DNA of 64,000 bases from Lachnospiraceae bacterium G11 (lineage in GTDB: Bacteria; Bacillota; Clostridia; Lachnospirales; Lachnospiraceae), in contig FMWZ01000008.1 of assembly GCA_900103495.1 (NCBI GenBank), forward strand, positions 1 through 64,000. The letters run 5' to 3'. Under the pieces are notes generated by a model. That model searched no databases and was not told where the DNA came from. It saw only the letters and a list, made by a program, of their open reading frames with translations. Shown piece by piece: positions 18,554 to 26,573 of the stretch. How positions within the stretch are numbered: position 1 is the first letter of the stretch; the number at the start of each line of letters is the position of its first letter. The translations under genes were made by a program, and so were the position numbers.

Positions 18554-19414
18554 CTACTCCTTATTGAACTGAGATCTTCTCTCTGTCGAGAGTCTCATCT
18601 TATCTTTAAGACCTTCTCGATCGTCCTTTTCAATCATGCTTCTTATTTCGCCCATCTCGCTCATAAACTTATCAATCTGGCCAAGAAGTGCATCCTTGTT
18701 AAGCAAAAACAGCTCGCTCCACATCTGGCCGTTTATGTTGGCGATTCGGGTCAGATCCCTGAAGGAATCTCCCGTATAATCCTTAGCCTTCACCGAATCC
18801 TCGCAGGTCATAAGAGACACCGCTATGCAGTGAGTAAGCTGGGATACATAGGCTATCATGTCATCATGCTCCTCGGGGCTTAGAATTGATACCCGGTAAA
18901 AACCAAGGACTCTCCCCAGATTCTCACACCACATGATGCCGTCCTCTGTATTTTTGTCGGTGGGTACAACGATGTAATTGGCATCCCTGAAAATCTTGTC
19001 AGAGGCATTCTTAACGCCCCAGACTTCTCTTCCTGCCATGGGATGGGCCGAAATATATTCAACATCGGTATCCGCCAGTTCCTCCTGAACCTTATAAAGG
19101 AAGGAACTCTTGACTCCCATTACATCGGTAATCTTTATTCCTTTTTTGAAAAATCCCTTGTTCTCCGAAATCCACTTAACCACTATGGATGGATAAAGGG
19201 CAATGATGATGCAGTCAGCTTTTTTAATCAGCTCCGGGTCATCAAAGGACGCCCCCTCATCAATTATTCCGTTTTCCAGTCCATATTCTATGGCTTCCTT
19301 GTCCTTATCGATGGCCAGAACATGGTGACCGATTCTTTTGATGGCCTTGGCGTAACTTCCGCCCATAAGGCCAAGTCCCACAATAAGGACATTTGATTTG
19401 TTAACCCACTTCAT
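18554..19414 (-). CDS. tyrA: Prephenate dehydrogenase
   Basis: This 286-residue NAD(P)-dependent enzyme converts prephenate to 4-hydroxyphenylpyruvate for tyrosine. It opens with the Rossmann motif VGLGLMGGSYAKAI and has SAHPMAGREVWGV and a catalytic-type His in ISPEEHDDMIAYVSQLTH. There is no C-terminal ACT domain, so direct tyrosine feedback through such a domain is not expected. It lies four bases before the DAHP synthase gene and two bases after aroC. Confidence 0.93.
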   Translation of the reverse strand: MKWVNKSNVLIVGLGLMGGSYAKAIKRIGHHVLAIDKDKEAIEYGLENGIIDEGASFDDPELIKKADCIIIALYPSIVVKWISENKGFFKKGIKITDVMGVKSSFLYKVQEELADTDVEYISAHPMAGREVWGVKNASDKIFRDANYIVVPTDKNTEDGIMWCENLGRVLGFYRVSILSPEEHDDMIAYVSQLTHCIAVSLMTCEDSVKAKDYTGDSFRDLTRIANINGQMWSELFLLNKDALLGQIDKFMSEMGEIRSMIEKDDREGLKDKMRLSTERRSQFNKE

Positions 19415-19416
19415 AA

Positions 19417-20439
19417 TTAATCCTCATAAAAGTAGTCGGTGCCAAATCTTGATGCCAGTAAATCGTACATGACAATGGCGCTCATGGCTTCAACAACCAC
19501 TCTTGCTCTATGTATAATGGCGGGATCATGACGTCCTTCTATCTGAAGTTCTCTGTTCTCTCCGCTCTTTAAATCAATACTTTCCTGCTTAACATAAACA
19601 GACGGTGTAGGCTTTATTGCCAGCGAAAAGACAATGGGCATTCCGTTGGTGATACCGCCGTTTATTCCACCGTTGTTATTTGTGGTGGTGACAATCTTTC
19701 CGTCTTTGTTTCTGAGGGAATCATTGTACTCACTTCCCTTTAATGTGGTGCCCTCAAAGCCTATGCCAAACTGCACTCCCTTAACCGCAGGGATACTGTA
19801 CATTGCATGGGCAAGAATGCTTTCAACCGAGTCAAACCAGGGCTCTCCAACCCCTGCAGGTACTCCCTTGATTTCCGCTTCAAGGACGCCTCCAACGCTG
19901 TTTCCCTCTGCCGCAGCCGCCTTAATTACATCTTCCATCTCTTCCCATGAACCCTTAACTCCGGCTACGGATTTAATCTCACAGGAGATTTCGATGCCCT
20001 TTTTCTTAAGGGCAGGCAAAACAACTGCTCCGGCAGCTACCAGGGCTGCGGTTATTCTTCCGCTGAAGTGCCCGCCGCCTCTGAAATCCTCAAAGCCATG
20101 GTATTTAACGCTTGCGGTGTAATCCGCGTGTCCGGGTCTTGCAATCCGCTCAGCCTTCTCATAATCGGAACTTCTCTTTGCCACATTTGGAATCAGAATG
20201 GTCAAAGGAGAACCTGTGGTTTTACCATTAAAGTATCCGCTGACAATCTGAAATTCGTCAGGCTCAACACGGGAGGTTGAAATCACCCCTGCAGGTCTCC
20301 TTCTTGCAAGAAGCTCTCTTATGTAATTCTCATCCACCGTAAGTCCCGGTGCAAGTCCGTCGAGGACTGCGCCGATGTATGGACCGTGGCTTTCTCCGAA
20401 AAGAGTTATCTGTAAGCTGTTTCCAAAGGTGTTTTTCAT
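19417..20439 (-). CDS. aroC: Chorismate synthase
   Basis: This 340-residue FMN-dependent enzyme makes chorismate from EPSP. Its motifs are GESHGPYIGAVLDG, RRRPAGVISTSR, ARPGHADYTASVKY and DFRGGGHFSGRITAA. GRHDPAIIHRARVVVEAM lies near the C-terminus. The length is slightly below the usual 350-390 residues but all signature segments are present. It sits between aroB and tyrA with very short spacers. Confidence 0.96.
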   Translation of the reverse strand: MKNTFGNSLQITLFGESHGPYIGAVLDGLAPGLTVDENYIRELLARRRPAGVISTSRVEPDEFQIVSGYFNGKTTGSPLTILIPNVAKRSSDYEKAERIARPGHADYTASVKYHGFEDFRGGGHFSGRITAALVAAGAVVLPALKKKGIEISCEIKSVAGVKGSWEEMEDVIKAAAAEGNSVGGVLEAEIKGVPAGVGEPWFDSVESILAHAMYSIPAVKGVQFGIGFEGTTLKGSEYNDSLRNKDGKIVTTTNNNGGINGGITNGMPIVFSLAIKPTPSVYVKQESIDLKSGENRELQIEGRHDPAIIHRARVVVEAMSAIVMYDLLASRFGTDYFYED

Positions 20440-20450
20440 GGAAATCCTTT

Positions 20451-21461
20451 CTATGCCTCCACCGCTTTCATTCTCTCTGTAAGTTCAGCGGCGTCCATCT
20501 CTCTGATTTCAAATGTTCCAAGCCTCTTGACATAGACACATTTAATTGTATCACCGTTTGCCTTCTTGTCATGAAGAACCGCCTTCATGGCTTCCTCTTC
20601 ATCAAACTTTGCTTTCACGGGAAGATTAAGTTTAATCAACAGTGCCTCAAGCCTCTCGGCGACTTCCTCGTCGCACATGCAAAGCATTCCAAGACCCACG
20701 CACTCGCCGTGAAGGAGCTCGCCCATAAGGGATGACTCAATGCCGTGGCCTAAGGTGTGGCCGAAGTTAAGGACTCTTCTCAATCCGCTTTCCTTCTCGT
20801 CCTCCTCCACCACGCGCTTCTTTATCTTAATGGCCTTGTATATTATATTGGTAAAATCTTCTGTATCGCAGTTATCCTCAATGTCCGAGAAGAATGTCTC
20901 GTCAAAGGTTGCCGCCATCTTCACCACTTCCGCCATGCCGTTTGAAATCTGACGTTTCGAAAGAGTCTTAAGGGTATCTGTATCGATTATGACCTTAGTG
21001 GGCGGATAAAACGCTCCGATGATGTTCTTAACTCCCTCGAAATCAATGGCTGTCTTCCCTCCGATGGATGAATCCACCTGGGAAAGGAGGGTCGTGGGAA
21101 TATTATAGAAATCAATTCCTCTCATATATATGGAAGCGGCAAAACCGGACAAATCTCCGATAACGCCTCCTCCCACTGCAACAACACAATCTCCTCTTGT
21201 GAAGCCTGCCTCGAGCATGGCCTTCTCAAGTTTCATGAGATTATCCAGTTTTTTGCTCTCTTCTCCCTGTTTAAGCACCAGGGTTACCGGCTCCTTTGAA
21301 GCCTTGGCCACTGCTTCGGAATACTCCTTGGGAACTCCGTCATCAGTGACGATAAGAACCTTTCTGTTTAGCTTAAGAAGCTCACCGACGTTCTTAAGCA
21401 ACCCGCTTCCTAAATCAATATCATAATTTCCTGTTTGAGTAATTACATTGATTACGTTCAT
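20451..21461 (-). CDS. aroB: 3-dehydroquinate synthase
   Basis: This 336-residue NAD- and metal-dependent enzyme catalyses the second shikimate step. Visible are VAVGGGVIGDLSGFAA (NAD binding), YIPTTLLSQVDSSIGGKTA in the variant form NIPTTLLSQVDSSIGGKTA, and the metal ligands in RRVLNFGHTLGHGIE. It lies seven bases after pheA within the operon. Confidence 0.95.
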   Translation of the reverse strand: MNVINVITQTGNYDIDLGSGLLKNVGELLKLNRKVLIVTDDGVPKEYSEAVAKASKEPVTLVLKQGEESKKLDNLMKLEKAMLEAGFTRGDCVVAVGGGVIGDLSGFAASIYMRGIDFYNIPTTLLSQVDSSIGGKTAIDFEGVKNIIGAFYPPTKVIIDTDTLKTLSKRQISNGMAEVVKMAATFDETFFSDIEDNCDTEDFTNIIYKAIKIKKRVVEEDEKESGLRRVLNFGHTLGHGIESSLMGELLHGECVGLGMLCMCDEEVAERLEALLIKLNLPVKAKFDEEEAMKAVLHDKKANGDTIKCVYVKRLGTFEIREMDAAELTERMKAVEA

Positions 21462-21468
21462 TTCTACC

Positions 21469-22296
21469 TCAAATCTTAATACCGGGTTCGTATCTGCCTA
21501 CTATTTTAACAAACTGGCACTGTTTTTTTAAGTCCTCAAGCATTTCTTTGCCCTTGGCTGACTCAAGATCTCCTTCCACCTCTACGTAGAAGTAATAAGT
21601 CCAGTTGGTTTTCTTCTCAGGTCTGCTTCTTATGACTCTCATGTTGAAGCCGTGCTCACCAATTTTGGAAATGGCTTTCGCAAGTCCTCCGGCCTCATTC
21701 TTTACTGTGAACATCATTACAGATGTGCACTCGGGGTCCTCTTTCTTCTTGGGGTTCTTCGAAAGCACGGCAAATCTTGTCACATTGTTTGCGCTCTGAT
21801 TGACATCCGTAGCAAGAACTTTAAGCCCATATAAGTCAGCAGTTTCTTTGCTTGCAATGGCTCCAACCTCAGGGTCTCCTCCGAAGGAAACCTGTCTTGC
21901 TGCCCTGGCTGTATTCTCATAAGGAACGGTTCTGAAGCCATGTTCCTCAATGAACTCATGGCACTGCTCAAGAGCCTGAGGATGGCTGAGGACTGTTCTG
22001 ATGTTCTCAAGCTTGGTGTTTTTGGTTCCAAGAAGGCAATGCGAAATGGATAACTCATATACGTTATCGAATTCCAGGGAACCTCCATAAATAAGGTCCA
22101 TTACCTGTCCGACTTCTCCGGCAAAGCTGTTCTCAATGGGCAAAACCGCCACATCGCATTCGCCGCTCTCCACCTTTGCATATGCCTCGTCAAAGGATTT
22201 GCAGCTTATAAACTGTTCATTGGGATAAATCTTTCCCGACGCAATGCTTGCGAAGGAACCTTCAATTCCGCTGTAAGCCACTTTCAATTCACTCAT
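21469..22296 (-). CDS. pheA: Prephenate dehydratase with ACT domain
   Basis: This 275-residue enzyme converts prephenate to phenylpyruvate for phenylalanine. The catalytic half has AYSGIEGSFASIA, VLPIENSFAGEVGQV and ISHCLLG; NVTRFAVLSK marks the substrate-binding threonine region. The C-terminal ACT domain (about 190-275, with KNEAGGLAKAISK) normally gives phenylalanine feedback inhibition. There is no chorismate mutase domain, so that activity must come from elsewhere. GGAG lies close before the ATG. It is the first structural gene after the Phe/Tyr-rich leader and attenuator at 22351-22604. Confidence 0.94.
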   Translation of the reverse strand: MSELKVAYSGIEGSFASIASGKIYPNEQFISCKSFDEAYAKVESGECDVAVLPIENSFAGEVGQVMDLIYGGSLEFDNVYELSISHCLLGTKNTKLENIRTVLSHPQALEQCHEFIEEHGFRTVPYENTARAARQVSFGGDPEVGAIASKETADLYGLKVLATDVNQSANNVTRFAVLSKNPKKKEDPECTSVMMFTVKNEAGGLAKAISKIGEHGFNMRVIRSRPEKKTNWTYYFYVEVEGDLESAKGKEMLEDLKKQCQFVKIVGRYEPGIKI

Positions 22297-22350
22297 AATT
22301 AATCTCCTTTTCTTTTGAGCTATCCTTAAAAGTGCTTACACCCGACATAA

Positions 22351-22382
22351 CAAAAGGCGCCAACCTTTCAGGATAGCGCCTT
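22351..22382 (-). terminator. Attenuator hairpin in the pheA leader
   Basis: On the minus strand AAGGCGC and GCGCCTT close a stem that extends through UAUCCU/AGGUUG with one mismatch, ending in a GAA loop and followed by TTTTGTTATG. It lies between the leader ORF and pheA. Its 5' arm (GCGCTATCCTGAA, 22367-22379) can instead pair with TTAAGGAATAGACGC (22407-22421), which contains the leader stop codon. The T-run is short, so termination efficiency is uncertain. Confidence 0.7.
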
Positions 22383-22410
22383 AATTTATCTTGGTTATAT
22401 TTCCCAGCGT

Positions 22411-22542
22411 CTATTCCTTAACCCTTATTGAACGATTACGATAATAATAAAAGTAAAAGCCAAAAAAGCCTGCAAAAAAGCAAGCCTGGGTAAAGTAAAA
22501 GAATACGCTGTTAAGTTGTGAAAGGATTGCACTTATACTCAT
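22411..22542 (-). CDS. Phe/Tyr-rich leader peptide of the pheA-aro operon
   Basis: This is a 43-codon ORF with GGAG six bases before its ATG. Residues 14-34 contain nine Phe and five Tyr (for example FFYFTQACFFAGFFGFYF), ending in three consecutive Tyr codons. It opens the transcript of prephenate dehydratase and four other genes leading to Phe and Tyr. This is the layout of a ribosome-mediated attenuation leader such as pheL: starved ribosomes would stall on the Phe/Tyr codons and leave the stop-codon region free to block the terminator. The alternative is a small membrane protein (an aromatic helix followed by RNRSIRVK), but 14 aromatics in 21 residues is extreme for that. Confidence 0.75.
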   Translation of the reverse strand: MSISAILSQLNSVFFYFTQACFFAGFFGFYFYYYRNRSIRVKE

Positions 22543-22574
22543 GTCTGTCTCCATATCACAAATCTACTTTAATG

Positions 22575-22604
22575 ATTTTACACTTTAAACCGATAAACTG
22601 TCAA
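22575..22604 (-). promoter_or_regulatory. Promoter of the pheA-aro operon
   Basis: Minus strand TTGACA (22599-22604), an 18-base spacer and TAAAAT (22575-22580) form a strong sigma-A-type promoter. Transcription would start near 22568, about 26 bases before the leader ATG. The -35 lies just past the end of the XRE-AbrB gene. Confidence 0.8.
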
Positions 22605-22614
22605 GAGCTTATTT

Positions 22615-23037
22615 TTATTTTTTTAACTTACTTACCATATTTGCAAGAGATAAGAAGTTTTCGGTTTTTACCAGAGCTATACCCTGGCCTTCATCTCCAA
22701 GTACCACAATCTGGTCCCCGGGATTTATTTCAAAAATCTTTCGCGCCTTGGCAGGAATAACAATCTGGCCCTTCTCGCCCACAGTAACCAGACCAAACAG
22801 ATGCTTTCCCTTGGGAGGAACTGCCACCCCCAGATTGTCCTCCGGTTCATAATTGGCCAGATCATCCAGTGAAACGCCGAAAATATCTGCAAGCTGTTTA
22901 CATTTGTCAAGGTCCGGAACGGATTCTCCGGACTCCCACTTGGCTACTGACTGTCTGGTTACGCCCAGTTTATCAGCGATATCTTCCTGGGTCAACCCCA
23001 TTAATTTTCTTGTTTGGACCAGATTGTCTTTGAACAT
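22615..23037 (-). CDS. XRE-AbrB fusion transcriptional regulator
   Basis: This 140-residue protein has an N-terminal Xre-type helix-turn-helix (about 5-60; LTQEDIADKLGVTRQSVAKW, PDLDKCKQLADIFGVSLDDL). A C-terminal SpoVT/AbrB swapped-hairpin domain follows (about 82-125; GQIVIPAKARKIFEINPGD). AbrB domains dimerise and bind DNA, so this regulator carries two DNA-binding modules. It begins directly after the stop codon of the acyltransferase gene and is probably co-transcribed with it. Its targets cannot be read from the sequence. Confidence 0.88.
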   Translation of the reverse strand: MFKDNLVQTRKLMGLTQEDIADKLGVTRQSVAKWESGESVPDLDKCKQLADIFGVSLDDLANYEPEDNLGVAVPPKGKHLFGLVTVGEKGQIVIPAKARKIFEINPGDQIVVLGDEGQGIALVKTENFLSLANMVSKLKK

Positions 23038-24123
23038 TTATTTCTCCTTTTTCTTCTTGATTCCAAGAACTGCCCATCTGAAGAAGGGAATTCTTGAGAT
23101 AATTGCATAGAGGCCATATCCGAAAGCAAAGCCCGCAATAAGGCTAAGTACATAACATAAAGGTGCAGGCAAAAACTTAGGTTTTGCAACTAAAAGCGCT
23201 ACGGTTGAGATTCCCAGATAGTGGAACACATAAAGTCCGAAGCTGTGCTTTGTCATCCACTCTGTGAAAGGAGTTGCTTTGTCTCCGAAACGAGCCATTC
23301 CCGATAGCATTGCAAGGGAGCCGATATAAGCGCTCAGGCTATACATGATTCCTCTGTTAACCGGCTTTTCCGCATAGTTTTGACCAAAGTACAAAATAGT
23401 AAATGCAACGCACAAGCCCACTGCTATTACTATCAAAGGCACCGCTGTTTTCTTAAGTTTTTCCATAACCTCTTCATTGGAAAAAACGTAATATCCCAGC
23501 ATAAAGAACACAAAGTAGAATGCGATCCTGTATACAGAAACCACAGGCATATTAAGAACCTGCGCTCCGCCCCACACAAGGAAAAAGAAAGGAATTAAAA
23601 GCCATAGCGGAGTTTTTGCTCCCGCCTTAAGGAGTCTTCCTTTTTCTATTTTCCTTATCAAAAGAAGCACCACACAGTATATCCATAAAAGATGCACGAA
23701 CCAAAGCACACCGCTTCCCGAGGCAACCATTATAAGGAATATAACAGGTGCCGGAACTCCTGCAGCTGCCAGCCCTTCAATTCCTCCACCAAGAGACATG
23801 CTCACATATCCTTGTATGAACTGGAAGAAAAAAAGACCTATTGTTGAAGGAACCAAAAGTTTTAAGGTTCTTGATTTCATGAACTCTTTATCTGTGTGAG
23901 AGTCCAGATAAAGCCTTGATCCGATTCCCGAAATCAGGAAAAGAACAGGCATGAACCAGGGATATACCAGGTACATGAAGGCATCGTAATACTGCACTTC
24001 CAGATTGGTAATCTTCTGTAATCCTCCGGATATTCCCTCGGCATTGTACATAAAAAAAACGTGATAAATAACAACAATGACAACCGTAATCCAACGAATG
24101 TTGTCCAAATAGTGTTTTCTCAT
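23038..24123 (-). CDS. Acyltransferase 3 family membrane protein
   Basis: This 361-residue protein has about ten membrane helices. It belongs to the acyltransferase-3 family (OatA/OafA-like membrane domain), which moves acetyl or other acyl groups onto cell-surface glycans, lipids or small molecules. The opening YLDNIRWITVVIVVIYHVFF carries the family's conserved Arg and His. There is no SGNH domain. The substrate is unknown. It has its own promoter and is followed without a gap by an XRE-AbrB regulator gene. Confidence 0.85.
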   Translation of the reverse strand: MRKHYLDNIRWITVVIVVIYHVFFMYNAEGISGGLQKITNLEVQYYDAFMYLVYPWFMPVLFLISGIGSRLYLDSHTDKEFMKSRTLKLLVPSTIGLFFFQFIQGYVSMSLGGGIEGLAAAGVPAPVIFLIMVASGSGVLWFVHLLWIYCVVLLLIRKIEKGRLLKAGAKTPLWLLIPFFFLVWGGAQVLNMPVVSVYRIAFYFVFFMLGYYVFSNEEVMEKLKKTAVPLIVIAVGLCVAFTILYFGQNYAEKPVNRGIMYSLSAYIGSLAMLSGMARFGDKATPFTEWMTKHSFGLYVFHYLGISTVALLVAKPKFLPAPLCYVLSLIAGFAFGYGLYAIISRIPFFRWAVLGIKKKKEK

Positions 24124-24145
24124 ACTTATCCCACCTTTGCAATTT

Positions 24146-24174
24146 ATTTTAACATCATATTATTCCTATGGCAA
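24146..24174 (-). promoter_or_regulatory. Promoter of the acyltransferase-regulator pair
   Basis: Minus strand TTGCCA (24169-24174), a 17-base spacer and TAAAAT (24146-24151) differ from consensus by one base each. It lies 22 bases before the acyltransferase ATG. Confidence 0.6.
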
Positions 24175-24240
24175 AGATTAGTCCACCAATCAAAGTTAAC
24201 ATTTTGGAGCAATTTATGTTTATATTCGTTGCTTTTTTGC

Positions 24241-24270
24241 AAAAATAGGGAGAGGCAAAAGCCTCTCCCT
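24241..24270 (-). terminator. Terminator of the uracil permease gene
   Basis: A perfect GGGAGAGGC/GCCTCTCCC stem with a four-base loop is followed on the minus strand by TATTTTT. It lies about 35 bases after the uraA stop codon. Confidence 0.85.
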
Positions 24271-24303
24271 TATAACAACTCTAAATAAATACCGGTTATT
24301 CTC

Positions 24304-25692
24304 TTAAGCGGTCTTCTTGTTTGCATCATCAGATGCCTTATCATCCTTCTTGATAGAAAGAATCTTGTTAACAATGATACCAAGGATAAGTGCTGTTGCA
24401 ACGGAAGTGATTGTTACGTTTCCGAAGTGAAGAGCAAGTCCGCCGATACCTGAGATAAGGATTGAAGATACAACGAAGAGGTTCTTGTTGTCTCCAAGGT
24501 TAACGCCCTGAAGCATCTTAAGTCCGCTTACTGCGATGAATCCGTAAAGGGTCATGCAGACACCGCCCATTACACATGAAGGGATGGAGCTTAAGAAAGC
24601 GATTACGGGGTTAAGGAATGAAACAACGATTGCAAGAGCAGCTGTTGTCATGATTGTAACTACTGATGCGTTTCTTGTGATAGCTACGCAAGCGATTGAC
24701 TCGCCGTATGTTGTGTTGGGACATCCACCGAAGAATGCTCCCACCATTGAACCAACTCCATCACCAAGAAGTGTTCTGTTAAGACCGGGCTCAGTGAGGA
24801 GGTCTTTCTCAATGATTGAAGAAATGTTCTTGTGGTCTGCTACGTGCTCAGCAAATACTACGAAAGCAACAGGTACATATGCTGCAAATAATGTTCCAAG
24901 GTAAGCTCCGTCAACTTTGGAGAATCCAGAGATTGCTTCAACAAATGTAAATCTGGGAAGTGCTACGAAGGTTGAAAGTGTAACACCGTCTGCTGCAAGA
25001 GCCTTAATGGGGCTAAAGTCAACAATCATGAGAGCTGTATTTCCTGTGGCAGCTCCGATTGCTGTAAAGATAGCCGCAAGTGCATAACCTGCAAGAATAC
25101 CGATGATGAAGGGAATTAACTTAGCCATCTTCTTACCAAAGGTTGAGCAGATGGTAACTACAAGGAGTGTTACGATACCGCAAAGAATTGCGAGAAGTGT
25201 GCTTCCGCCTTCTACATTTGACTTCTGAAGGTCGCCTACTGCACTGCCTGCAAGTGAAAGACCGATGATTGCAACTGTGGGTCCGATAACAACTGCGGGC
25301 ATGAGTTTGTTGATCCAAAGAACTCCTGCGAATTTAACAATAAGGGAAATAACTACATATACAAGACCGGCCATGATAGCACCGATGATAAGTCCTGCGT
25401 AACCCACTTCCATAGAAACAGCTCCGGCAAAAGCAGCTGCCATTGAGCCGAGAAATGCAAATGAAGATCCTAAGAAAACAGGGCTTTTAGCTTTTGTGAA
25501 AAGAACATATACCAATGTTCCTACACCTGCGCCAAAGAGTGCTGCGGCAATTGACATGTTTGAGCCTGCAGCTGAGTTTGTGATTACGGGAACAGCGATT
25601 GTAGCGGCCATGATTGCCAAAAGCTGCTGGAACGCAAACACAAGGGTCTGACTGAATTTCGGTTTGTCTTCGACATTAAAAATCATTTTCAT
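24304..25692 (-). CDS. uraA: Uracil/xanthine permease family (NCS2) uracil transporter
   Basis: This 462-residue protein with about 14 membrane segments is an NCS2 family uracil-proton symporter. It has the short TM3-type segment PVFLGSSFAF, the conserved FAEHVADHKNIS segment carrying the substrate/proton-coupling Glu and His, and GCPNTTYGESIACVAITRNAS. I chose the ATG at 25692 because AGGAGG lies eight bases upstream; the in-frame ATG at 25722 has none. Its place just downstream of pyrR supports a uracil substrate over xanthine. Confidence 0.92.
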   Translation of the reverse strand: MKMIFNVEDKPKFSQTLVFAFQQLLAIMAATIAVPVITNSAAGSNMSIAAALFGAGVGTLVYVLFTKAKSPVFLGSSFAFLGSMAAAFAGAVSMEVGYAGLIIGAIMAGLVYVVISLIVKFAGVLWINKLMPAVVIGPTVAIIGLSLAGSAVGDLQKSNVEGGSTLLAILCGIVTLLVVTICSTFGKKMAKLIPFIIGILAGYALAAIFTAIGAATGNTALMIVDFSPIKALAADGVTLSTFVALPRFTFVEAISGFSKVDGAYLGTLFAAYVPVAFVVFAEHVADHKNISSIIEKDLLTEPGLNRTLLGDGVGSMVGAFFGGCPNTTYGESIACVAITRNASVVTIMTTAALAIVVSFLNPVIAFLSSIPSCVMGGVCMTLYGFIAVSGLKMLQGVNLGDNKNLFVVSSILISGIGGLALHFGNVTITSVATALILGIIVNKILSIKKDDKASDDANKKTA

Positions 25693-25749
25693 ACACTTTC
25701 CTCCTACATATTCTGCACACACGGGTGCAAATTAATATTGTTATGCTTT

Positions 25750-25873
25750 GAACCATGTGAATGCATAGATAAATGCTCGTCGAAAGCTCGCTTTCGTAAG
25801 AGTATTTATCTTCGGATTCATACGGCGAATGCCGTCAAGTTCGGAAATCCGGAGGATTTTCGAACCATGGTTC
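25750..25873. repeat. Cloverleaf-forming intercistronic element between pyrR and uraA
   Basis: GAACCATG (25750-25757) pairs exactly with CATGGTTC (25866-25873) and encloses three hairpins that do not overlap. The first is an interrupted stem (25758-25820) containing CGAAAGC/GCTTTCG, AGATAAAT/ATTTATCT and TGAAT/ATTCA. The second is ACGGC/GCCGT (25822-25835). The third is GTTCG-AAATCC/GGATTT-CGAAC (25839-25865). No T-run follows and no PyrR-type CAGAGA loop is visible. It could be a MITE-like insertion or a structured RNA in the pyrR-uraA transcript. Confidence 0.7.
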
Positions 25874-25896
25874 TTATGTTAATGGGTCTAGCCCTC

Positions 25897-26436
25897 TTAA
25901 CCAAAAAGTTCAACCGCCGTTACATCCTCAAATGGCGGAAGTTTTACTGAAATGTGCTCCGACTTGGCCGTCGGAACGTTCTTACCAACGTAGTCTCCTC
26001 TTATGGGAAGTTCTCTGTGACCTCTGTCTATAAGCACTGCCAGCTGAATTGCTGCCGGACGTCCATGTGCCATGATCCCCTCCATGGCTGCTCTGGCGGT
26101 TCTTCCGGTATAAAGCACATCATCCACAAGAATTACTGTCTTATCATTTATATCAAAAGAAATCTGTGACTCGTGGATTACCGGTTCAGCGGAATCATGC
26201 TGCATGTCATCTCTATAATAGGTAATGTCAATGCTTCCCACCGGAACATCAGCGCCTTCGATTTCCTTTATATTGGCAGCGATAATCTTCGAGATGGGAA
26301 TTCCTCTTCTCTTGATTCCCACAAGACAAATATTGTCACTTCCGGCATTCTTCTCCAGTATTTCATGGGCTATTCTCTTGAGTGCTCGTCCCACCGCTGC
26401 ATCATCAAGCAGGGTTGCTTTATACTGTGCTGACAT
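25897..26436 (-). CDS. pyrR: Bifunctional pyr operon regulator/uracil phosphoribosyltransferase
   Basis: This 179-residue protein binds pyr mRNA in response to UMP and has weak uracil phosphoribosyltransferase activity. The PRPP-binding loop is TVILVDDVLYTGRTARAA, and GIKRRGIPISKIIA lies near the N-terminus, as in Bacillus PyrR. I chose the ATG at 26436, with GGAG six bases upstream; an in-frame ATG at 26475 lies inside the attenuator hairpin. It is followed by uraA and preceded by a PyrR-type leader, so it probably controls both genes. Confidence 0.94.
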   Translation of the reverse strand: MSAQYKATLLDDAAVGRALKRIAHEILEKNAGSDNICLVGIKRRGIPISKIIAANIKEIEGADVPVGSIDITYYRDDMQHDSAEPVIHESQISFDINDKTVILVDDVLYTGRTARAAMEGIMAHGRPAAIQLAVLIDRGHRELPIRGDYVGKNVPTAKSEHISVKLPPFEDVTAVELFG

Positions 26437-26446
26437 CTGTTTCTCC

Positions 26447-26472
26447 AAAAAAAATACCGCGACTATGCGCGG
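26447..26472 (-). terminator. Attenuator terminator in the pyrR leader
   Basis: Minus strand CCGCG, a six-base loop and CGCGG are followed by TATTTTTTTT just before the pyrR ribosome site. A terminator directly ahead of the gene is expected for PyrR-controlled attenuation. Confidence 0.8.
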
Positions 26473-26520
26473 CAAATTAACATTCTAAGCCCGGACTAAT
26501 CCCCGGGAATCCTATATGTT

Positions 26521-26548
26521 GAACCTTGCCGGCATCTCTGTACCGTTC
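26521..26548 (-). promoter_or_regulatory. PyrR-binding (anti-antiterminator) hairpin
   Basis: On the minus strand GAAC and GTTC enclose GGTA-CAGAGA-TGCC, a four-pair stem with a CAGAGA hexaloop. This resembles the known PyrR-binding loop (consensus UCCNGNGAGG). It lies about 50 bases before the attenuator, with another small stem, CCCGG/CCGGG (26490-26507), between the two. The competing antiterminator fold was not computed. Confidence 0.65.
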
Positions 26549-26573
26549 TTAAAGGAACTTTTTATTTAAAAAA

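Noticed and set aside
22297-22604. T-box riboswitch ahead of pheA
   Set aside because: No T-box consensus and no long multi-stem leader; the short leader ORF with Phe/Tyr codons explains the region better.
25750-25873. PyrR-controlled intercistronic terminator
   Set aside because: No T-run follows any of the hairpins and no CAGAGA-type PyrR loop is present.
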